Source of the DNA: Pseudomonadota bacterium
GTDB lineage: Bacteria > Pseudomonadota > Gammaproteobacteria > Steroidobacterales > Steroidobacteraceae
Length of the DNA: 11,529 bases
Assembly: GCA_021838065.1 (NCBI GenBank)
Contig: JAKCEJ010000056.1
Span: forward strand, 1 to 11,529
Direction: 5' to 3'
The notes below the pieces were generated by a model. The model searched no databases. It was not told where the DNA came from and worked only from the letters and a program-made list of their open reading frames with translations. The translations under genes were made by a program, and so were the position numbers. Positions 6,511 to 11,529 of this stretch are shown here, one piece after another (within the stretch, counting starts at the first letter, position 1; every line of letters begins with the position of its first letter).

Positions 6511-8268
6511 TCAAACCACCCGCACCTGCAGCAGCTCCTCACCGTCGGGGTCGGTGAGGTGCACCGCGCAGGCGATGCAGGGGTCGAAGCTGTGTATGGT
6601 GCGCAGGATCTCCAGCGGCTGGCTCAATACCGCCAGCTGCTGCCCCTTGAGGGATGCCTCGTAGGGTCCCTCCTGGCCGACCGGGTCACGGGGACCTGCG
6701 TTCCACGTGCTCGGCACCACCGCCTGATAGTTGCTGATGCGCCCCTCATCGATCACGACCCAATGGGCGAGCGCCCCTCGCGGCGCTTCCGTGAAGCCAA
6801 CCCCCTGCGCGTGCGATGGCCAGCTCCGTGGTTCCCACAGCCGCGCATTGAACGTCCGGACATCTCCGGCGCGGACGTTGGTCATCAGTGCCTCATACCA
6901 ACCCGACATGGCATCGGCGATCAGCTTCGCCTCGAGCGTACGGGCCGCCGTGCGGCCGAGCGTGGAGAACATCGCCTCGATCGGCACATTGAGCTGCGTA
7001 AGCGCCTTGCCGGCAAGCTCACGGGTTGCCTCATCACCGCTGGCGTAGAGCATCAGCACCCGGGCCAGCGGCCCCACTTCCATCGCATGTCCGTTCCAGC
7101 GCGGCGACTTGAGCCACGAATAGCTCGCCGCCGGATTGACATGCTGGTAGGGAGGGGTCGGACCCGTGTAATGCAGGTGCGTCTGGCCCTGATACGGATG
7201 CAGACCGGAGTCCTTTCCGCTCGTATAGTCGTACCAGGAATGCGCAATGTATTCCTTGATCTCGGATTCTGCGTTCAGATCGACCTCGTGAATGTGGCTG
7301 AGGTCTCGCGTCAGGATGGCTCCGCGCGGGATCATCATCTGCTTGGGGTCCGGCACCCCGCGCGCCGGGAAGTCGCCGTAGCAGAGGAAGTTGCCCACAC
7401 CCTCGCCATGCCCGGGCGTCAGCCAGTCCTTGTAGAACGAGGCGATTGCGAGTGTGTCCGGCAGATACACCTGGTCAACGAAACTCTGCATCTCGCCGAT
7501 AATCTCGGCCACGCGGGCAAGCCCGATGGTGTTGACGGACGTCGTGCCGGTGCCGCTGCCTTCGTGCACGCTGATACCGACCGGGCTGCCGCCCACCACG
7601 AAATTCGGGTGAGGATTCTTGCCGCCGAAAATCGCATGCAGTTCCGCGGCGCGGCGCTGCCATGCGAGCGCTTCCAGGTAGTGCGCCACCGCCATCAGAT
7701 TCGCCGCCGGGGGCAGCTTGTAGGCGGGGTGCCCCCAGTAGGCATTGGCGAATATGCCGAGCTGGCCCGATTCAACCAGCGTCTTGACCCGCTTCTGCAC
7801 GTCCGCGAAGTAACCCGGCGAGGATTTCGGGTAGGCCGAGATGGATTGGGCCAGCGCCGAGGTCTCCTTCGGATCCGCCGACAGCGCCGACACCACGTCC
7901 ACCCAGTCGAGCGCGTGCAGGTGATAGAAGTGCATGACGTGATCGTGCACGAACTGCGCGCCGATCATCAGATTGCGGATGAGATTGGCGTTCGGCGGAA
8001 TCTCGTACTGCAGAGCATCCTCGACCGCGCGGATGGACGCGATGCCATGCACCAGCGTGCATACACCGCAGATGCGCTGTGCGAAGGCCCAGGCGTCGCG
8101 CGGATCGCGGTGCCGCAGAATGATCTCGACCCCGCGCACCATCGTTCCGGAGCTCACGGCGCTCGTGATGGTATTGCCGTTCATCTGCGCCTCGATGCGC
8201 AGGTGGCCCTCGATGCGCGTGATCGGATCGACCACAACCGTTTGCGTACTCATGGATTCGACCCTCAT
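6511..8268 (-). CDS. hynL: [NiFe] hydrogenase large (catalytic) subunit, Isp-type / group 1
   Basis: The catalytic subunit holds the NiFe(CN)2CO centre where H2 is split or formed; it is co-exported to the periplasm bound to the small subunit. It has 585 aa, normal for group 1. The N-terminal motif R65-I-C67-G-V-C70-TLV-H74 and the C-terminal D-P-C564-IA-C567-AV-H570 supply the four Ni ligands. Fifteen residues follow His570 (LTDPDGEELLQVRVV), the expected tail removed by a maturation protease after nickel insertion. DPITRIEGHLRI near the N-terminus is the classic signature. The ATG at 8268 overlaps the isp2 stop as ATGA, suggesting coupling. An in-frame ATG at 8253 with GAGGG 8 bases upstream is equally plausible and gives MSTQTVVVDPITRIEGH. 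The group 1e assignment comes from the flanking isp genes rather than from this sequence alone. Confidence 0.98.
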   Translation of the reverse strand: MRVESMSTQTVVVDPITRIEGHLRIEAQMNGNTITSAVSSGTMVRGVEIILRHRDPRDAWAFAQRICGVCTLVHGIASIRAVEDALQYEIPPNANLIRNLMIGAQFVHDHVMHFYHLHALDWVDVVSALSADPKETSALAQSISAYPKSSPGYFADVQKRVKTLVESGQLGIFANAYWGHPAYKLPPAANLMAVAHYLEALAWQRRAAELHAIFGGKNPHPNFVVGGSPVGISVHEGSGTGTTSVNTIGLARVAEIIGEMQSFVDQVYLPDTLAIASFYKDWLTPGHGEGVGNFLCYGDFPARGVPDPKQMMIPRGAILTRDLSHIHEVDLNAESEIKEYIAHSWYDYTSGKDSGLHPYQGQTHLHYTGPTPPYQHVNPAASYSWLKSPRWNGHAMEVGPLARVLMLYASGDEATRELAGKALTQLNVPIEAMFSTLGRTAARTLEAKLIADAMSGWYEALMTNVRAGDVRTFNARLWEPRSWPSHAQGVGFTEAPRGALAHWVVIDEGRISNYQAVVPSTWNAGPRDPVGQEGPYEASLKGQQLAVLSQPLEILRTIHSFDPCIACAVHLTDPDGEELLQVRVV

Positions 8269-9581
8269 CCGCCCTGCAGATGCTCAGCCACGAGCTCGAG
8301 GAGACTGCGCGGCGTCTGTTGCCAGTTGAAGTGCTGCTTGCCGTCATCAAATGTCCGCCGGCAGTCCGAGCAGCTGGTGAGGAAGGTCCGTGCTCCCGTG
8401 GCGTCGATCTCGTGAAACTTCTCCTCGACGACCCGGTGGCGCAGCGGTGCGGCGCGCTCGATGTCGAGCACCCCCCCGCCGCCGCCGCAGCAGACGTTGA
8501 AACCGATATGCCGGGTGGTCTCGCGCGGCTCGATGCCCATCGCATGCAGCAGCCGCCTCGGGGCGCTCGTCACTCCACCCTTGCGGACCAGCTGGCATGG
8601 ATCGTGGAACGCGGTCACGCCGAGATCGGCCGAGCGCAGCTTGAGCCGTCCGCCGTCGAGCGCCTCGGCGAGGTACTCGGTGATGTGGCGCACCTTGAAC
8701 GGCAGCGGTTTGCCGATGAGCTCCGCCGCCTCCCAGCGCAACGCCGAATAGGCATGACCGCATTCCGGGACGATCAGCACCTTGGCCTTGCAGGCGCGCG
8801 CCTGTTCGATCAGCCTCAGGCTGATCTCGCGCTGCCATGCGCGGCCGCCGGCGTAGTAGCCGTAGTTCTCCGCGATCAGGCCGTCGCTGCGGAACGTGCA
8901 ATCGGCCTTCAGGTGCGCCATCACGCGCGCCAGGGCGGCGACCGCTGCGGGGTAATGCTCGATATCCGTGCGGGGCACGGTCAGCATCACCTCCGCCTGC
9001 GGCTTATCGATGGGCATCTCCACCTTGAACTGCCGCCCGATGGCCAGGAGCCTGTCGCGGTAAGGCTCGCTGGAGTCCTCCGGCTGTCCCGTGCGGCGCT
9101 GGTGCGCCGCCTTTTCGTACAGCTCCTTCGGCGCGAGACCCGCCTCGAACAGGCCACGCCGCGCCTGTTCGATGAGCTCGGCGACGTCGATGCCCATCGG
9201 GCAGATGAGCGAGCAGCGTCCGCACATGTTGCAGCTGTCGAACAAGAGGTGCTGCCAGCGCTCGAGTTCATCGGCGGTGACCTGCGGCTTCAGGGCGAAC
9301 CAGCGGAAGAACGGGGCGAAGGCTCCAGCCTCGCGCTTGAACGCCTGCTTGAAGGGCTCGACCTTGAGCACCGGCGTGTACTGTGGATCCTCGGTCGCGA
9401 TGTAGAAGTGACAGGCATCCGCGCACATGCCGCAGTGCACGCATGATTCCAGGCGCAGCGCGCTCAGCGCACCGATCTCGCGGGTGAAGGCCCGCATCGC
9501 TCCGGCCACCCTCTGCTGCTCGCCGAGCGCCGCCTCGCCGGTGGCGAGGTTGGCGTGAAATTCGACTGATGATCTGTTCAC
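8265..9581 (-). CDS. isp2: Isp2: HdrD/DsrK-like iron-sulfur protein of Isp-type hydrogenase
   Basis: A 438-aa soluble protein related to the heterodisulfide reductase catalytic subunit HdrD and to DsrK, predicted on the cytoplasmic face bound to Isp1. Two 4Fe-4S ferredoxin motifs are present: C47-VH-C50-GM-C53-ADA-C57 and C117-NM-C120-GR-C123-SLI-C127-P. At the C-terminus there is one complete CCG (cysteine-rich) domain: C329, then 34 residues, C364-C365-GGGGG, then 38 residues, C404-SD-C407. The region where HdrD-type proteins carry a first CCG domain keeps only scattered Cys (228, 264, 273), so that site looks degenerate. No signal peptide or membrane helix is seen. The start is GTG at 9581, overlapping the isp1 stop as GTGA, with AAGGGGGC upstream. 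In Thiocapsa, Isp2 is part of the HynS-Isp1-Isp2-HynL complex linking H2 to cytoplasmic thiol/sulfur redox chemistry; the physiological partner here is unknown. Confidence 0.95.
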   Translation of the reverse strand: MNRSSVEFHANLATGEAALGEQQRVAGAMRAFTREIGALSALRLESCVHCGMCADACHFYIATEDPQYTPVLKVEPFKQAFKREAGAFAPFFRWFALKPQVTADELERWQHLLFDSCNMCGRCSLICPMGIDVAELIEQARRGLFEAGLAPKELYEKAAHQRRTGQPEDSSEPYRDRLLAIGRQFKVEMPIDKPQAEVMLTVPRTDIEHYPAAVAALARVMAHLKADCTFRSDGLIAENYGYYAGGRAWQREISLRLIEQARACKAKVLIVPECGHAYSALRWEAAELIGKPLPFKVRHITEYLAEALDGGRLKLRSADLGVTAFHDPCQLVRKGGVTSAPRRLLHAMGIEPRETTRHIGFNVCCGGGGGVLDIERAAPLRHRVVEEKFHEIDATGARTFLTSCSDCRRTFDDGKQHFNWQQTPRSLLELVAEHLQGG

Positions 9582-10237
9582 GATGGCGCCCCCTTGCGGG
9601 TCAGTAGGTATCCATCCACGGCCCGCGTCGGAAAAATGTAGAAGGCGTGCATGAGCTTGCCGAACGGATACCAGATGAGCAGCAGATCAAAGCTGAGAAT
9701 GTGCAGGCCGAGGATGGTTGGATACGGGGCGCCGACGTGGGCCGTTGCCATGAGACCGGTCACCAGCAGCAGAGCGACCACAAACCAGCTGAAGAAGTCA
9801 TCGAAGTTCGAGAGCCGGCGCAGCACCGGATGGGCCAGCCTGCGGAACAGCACCGCGACAAACAGCGTGACGGTAATGACGGCAAAGATCGTCACCAGGC
9901 CGTTCGGCAGCGCCGGCCAGCGCATGCCGATGAAGCTGCCGAAGAAAATGATGTGCGGCGCGAACAGCAGAATGACGATGAACAGGCCGATGTGATAGGA
10001 ATAGCCGAGCGCCTCCCCGGTGATGGTGCGTTTGATGAATTCGGGGTGCGGCCACGAGCGCGAGCCCATCGCCTTCAGGCCGCCCCACACCGATGCGCCC
10101 ACGCTGCGCCTGGGCTCGCTCAGGTTGCGCTTGTGGCGCAGCAGCAGGACGTTCACGAGGCGCCAGACGACGCCAATGAAAAAGATGACGAATGCGACCT
10201 TCAGTGCCGGGCCGCGCGCGAAGTCCACGAGGTCCAT
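9578..10237 (-). CDS. isp1: Isp1: NarI-like membrane cytochrome b of Isp-type hydrogenase
   Basis: A 219-aa integral membrane protein resembling the nitrate reductase gamma subunit NarI and DsrM. It is expected to take electrons from the periplasmic hydrogenase and pass them to quinone and/or Isp2. Five hydrophobic segments are visible at about residues 11-33, 79-101, 113-131, 147-166 and 173-192, the NarI count. Candidate haem ligands include His82, His95, His179 and His197; the 18-residue spacing of the last pair equals that of the two C-terminal haem ligands in NarI. The start is ATG at 10237, with GAGGAG overlapping the hynS stop codon (GAGGAGTAA). The stop overlaps the isp2 start. Residues 34-60 are very basic and lie between helices 1 and 2, presumably in the cytoplasm. 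Diverse haem-b HyaC/HybB-type anchors are the alternative, but length and the isp2 neighbour favour Isp1. Confidence 0.93.
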   Translation of the reverse strand: MDLVDFARGPALKVAFVIFFIGVVWRLVNVLLLRHKRNLSEPRRSVGASVWGGLKAMGSRSWPHPEFIKRTITGEALGYSYHIGLFIVILLFAPHIIFFGSFIGMRWPALPNGLVTIFAVITVTLFVAVLFRRLAHPVLRRLSNFDDFFSWFVVALLLVTGLMATAHVGAPYPTILGLHILSFDLLLIWYPFGKLMHAFYIFPTRAVDGYLLTRKGAPS

Positions 10238-10240
10238 GAC

Positions 10241-11365
10241 TTACTCCTCGTTGCCTTTACCGGATTGCGATTTCGGCTCCTGCTGGTGCCGTTCGATGCG
10301 ACGCCGCCCGAGCAGCACGCTGCCGACTCCGATCGCAGCGCCGGCGACCGCGGCCCCGGCGGCGATGGCGGCCGCCTGCGCGGGGCTCACCTCCCCGGCT
10401 TTGCCCCAACGGGGCGAGGGAATCGGGCTGTAGAAGCTGCCGCGGTCCCAGAAGTCGGGCTCCGCGCAGCCGAGGCAGGGATGCCCGGACTGGATCGGGA
10501 AGCTGACCGCGTTGTTCCACTTGATCGTCGCGCAGGCGTTATAGGTCGTCGGCCCCTTGCAGCCGAGCTCATAGAGACACCAGCCGTTGCGCGCGCCCTC
10601 GTCGTCGAAGGTCTTGGCGAATTTCCCCTGGTCGTAGAAGGGGCGGCGATAGCAGCGGTCGTGAATGCTGTTGCCGAAGAACACCGTCGGGCGCAGGTGC
10701 TCATCAAGATCGGGCACCCGGCCACTCGTGACGTATTGCAGCAGTGTGCCGGCGATCACCTCGGGAATGGGCGGACAGCCCGACACGTTGACCACGGGCT
10801 TGCCCGGAACGAGCGTGGAGATCGCGCGTGCCCCGGTCGGATTGGGATCAGCGAATGGAAGTCCGCCGAATGACGCGCAGGTGCCGACACAGACGATGGC
10901 CGCGGCGCCCTTGGCGCAGTCGGTCAGAATGTCGAGCCCGGTGCGGCCGGCGGCGCAGTGATAGACTCCGCCGTCGCCCGTCGGGACCGCCCCGTCGACC
11001 ACCAGCAGATACTTGCCGTAGTTCGCCCGCATCGCCTGCTCGCGTGCCTCCTCGGCCTGCGAACCTGCCGCCGCCATCAGCGTGTCGTCGTAGTCGAGCG
11101 AGACCACATTGAAAATCAGATTCTCGATGGTCGGCGCGAAGGAGCGCGTCAGGGACTCCAGGCACCCGGTGCATTCCTGGAAAGACAGATAGATCACCGA
11201 TGGGCGGCGCGCCGCGCGCAACTGCTCGGCCATCGCTCGCGCCGCATGCGGCGGCAGAGCCAGCAGCGAGGCCATCGCGGTGCAGTACTTGACGAAACTG
11301 CGGCGGCTCACGCCTTGGCGGTCGAGCAGCTCGCCGATGGTGGGTTGCAATTCAGGTCTTGCCAT
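10241..11365 (-). CDS. hynS: [NiFe] hydrogenase small subunit, Tat-exported
   Basis: This 374-aa subunit carries electrons from the NiFe centre through three Fe-S clusters to the membrane cytochrome. A twin-arginine signal (S-R-R-S-F-V-K, Arg21-Arg22) and hydrophobic stretch give periplasmic export with the large subunit. Cluster ligands are Cys65, Cys68, Cys163 and Cys197 (proximal), Cys278, Cys297 and Cys300 (medial), and His235, Cys238, Cys263 and Cys269 (distal). The positions of the two supernumerary cysteines of oxygen-tolerant enzymes are Gly67 (in CTGC) and Gly168 (in GTCASFGG), so the proximal cluster is the ordinary 4-Cys type. An Ala-rich C-terminal helix (about 329-353) followed by Arg residues is a membrane anchor, typical of group 1. 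The ATG at 11365 has GGGGAG upstream. It is the first clear structural gene of the operon. Confidence 0.97.
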   Translation of the reverse strand: MARPELQPTIGELLDRQGVSRRSFVKYCTAMASLLALPPHAARAMAEQLRAARRPSVIYLSFQECTGCLESLTRSFAPTIENLIFNVVSLDYDDTLMAAAGSQAEEAREQAMRANYGKYLLVVDGAVPTGDGGVYHCAAGRTGLDILTDCAKGAAAIVCVGTCASFGGLPFADPNPTGARAISTLVPGKPVVNVSGCPPIPEVIAGTLLQYVTSGRVPDLDEHLRPTVFFGNSIHDRCYRRPFYDQGKFAKTFDDEGARNGWCLYELGCKGPTTYNACATIKWNNAVSFPIQSGHPCLGCAEPDFWDRGSFYSPIPSPRWGKAGEVSPAQAAAIAAGAAVAGAAIGVGSVLLGRRRIERHQQEPKSQSGKGNEE

Positions 11366-11528
11366 GGGGATTCTCCCCTTGTGCTGCGGATTGCAGCGTG
11401 AGATTCGCGCGCAGCCGCGACGCCCCGCGCAGAAGATCGTCTTCGCCGACGATGAGAATGTCCGGAACCCGGGCGACTTCGATCAAGGTGGCAAGCAGCG
11501 CACCGTCCGAATCACGATGTTCCGTCCA
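11352..11528 (-). CDS. C-terminal end of an unidentified protein upstream of hynS (5' end outside window)
   Basis: A reading frame enters from the right edge and is open for 58 codons to a TGA at 11352-11354, overlapping the hynS start by 14 bp. Its third codon positions are mostly G or C, like its neighbours, and the other two frames on this strand close or look non-coding, so it is probably the end of a real gene. The visible sequence includes LLATLIEVARVPDILIVGEDDLLRG followed by a short alpha-helical-looking tail. No metal-binding motif or membrane segment is visible. The family was not recognised; a hydrogenase accessory or sensory protein would fit the position, but that is a guess from location only. 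Confidence 0.6.
   Translation of the reverse strand, partial: WTEHRDSDGALLATLIEVARVPDILIVGEDDLLRGASRLRANLTLQSAAQGENPHGKT
11366..11378 (-). promoter_or_regulatory. Small inverted repeat covering the hynS ribosome-binding site
   Basis: On the minus strand GGGGA-GAA-TCCCC sits immediately before the hynS ATG: a 5-bp stem with a 3-base loop. The left arm is the Shine-Dalgarno itself (GGGGAG). If it formed in mRNA it would hide the ribosome-binding site until ribosomes finishing the upstream overlapping frame opened it. The stem is short, so regulatory meaning is uncertain. Confidence 0.25.
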
Positions 11529-11529
11529 C

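Noticed and set aside
6478..8415. 645-codon plus-strand open frame antisense to hynL
   Set aside because: Arg/His-rich translation with no domain, lying opposite a gene with all catalytic motifs. This is a typical GC-rich shadow frame.
9647..10873. 408-codon plus-strand open frame antisense to isp1 and hynS
   Set aside because: Product is Asp/Arg/Ala/Gln-rich without any family pattern; the minus strand carries membrane helices and cluster ligands.
1..11529. CRISPR arrays, tRNA/rRNA genes, insertion sequences
   Set aside because: No regularly spaced repeats, cloverleaf-like sequences, transposase motifs or terminal inverted repeats were seen.

Overview
This is a GC-rich, gene-dense bacterial window. 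All genes but one lie on the minus strand, so transcription runs from high to low coordinates. The content (an outer-membrane multihaem conduit, a Tat-exported [NiFe] hydrogenase) indicates a Gram-negative bacterium with respiratory flexibility. GC-rich Gammaproteobacteria or Betaproteobacteria would fit, but nothing in the window fixes the taxon.

Right side (about 11529 down to 4748): an apparent hydrogenase operon. It starts with the end of an unidentified reading frame (ending at 11352). It continues with the Tat-exported [NiFe] hydrogenase small subunit hynS, a five-helix NarI-like cytochrome b (isp1), an HdrD/DsrK-like iron-sulfur protein (isp2), the catalytic large subunit hynL, the nickel chaperone hypA, and a HemN/HemW-like radical SAM protein. 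Neighbours overlap by 4-14 bases or lie within about 31 bases, which indicates one translationally coupled unit. The order hynS-isp1-isp2-hynL is that of Isp-type (group 1e) hydrogenases, which link periplasmic H2 chemistry to the quinone pool and/or cytoplasmic thiol/sulfur redox chemistry.

Middle (4289-4818): one short plus-strand gene for an NTF2/SnoaL-like protein. It overlaps the 3' end of the radical SAM gene tail to tail by 71 bp. It is separated from mtrC by a 164-bp divergent intergenic region with a candidate mtrC promoter and three copies of CGTCGAT.

Left side (4288 down to 1): a compact mtrC-mtrA-mtrB operon. It encodes an OmcA/MtrC-type surface decahaem lipoprotein, a DmsE/MtrA-type periplasmic decahaem cytochrome, and the N-terminal third or so of an MtrB/PioB-type outer-membrane beta-barrel with its diagnostic CxxC. 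The barrel gene runs off the window.

Together the two blocks suggest a locus joining H2 metabolism to extracellular electron transfer. H2 electrons could pass through Isp1 to quinone and, via a quinol dehydrogenase not seen here, to MtrA/B/C and an external acceptor such as a metal oxide, humic substance or electrode. The reverse direction is also possible. The physical pairing is seen directly; the functional coupling is inference. No CymA-like quinol oxidase, hydrogenase maturation protease or other hyp genes are visible in the window.
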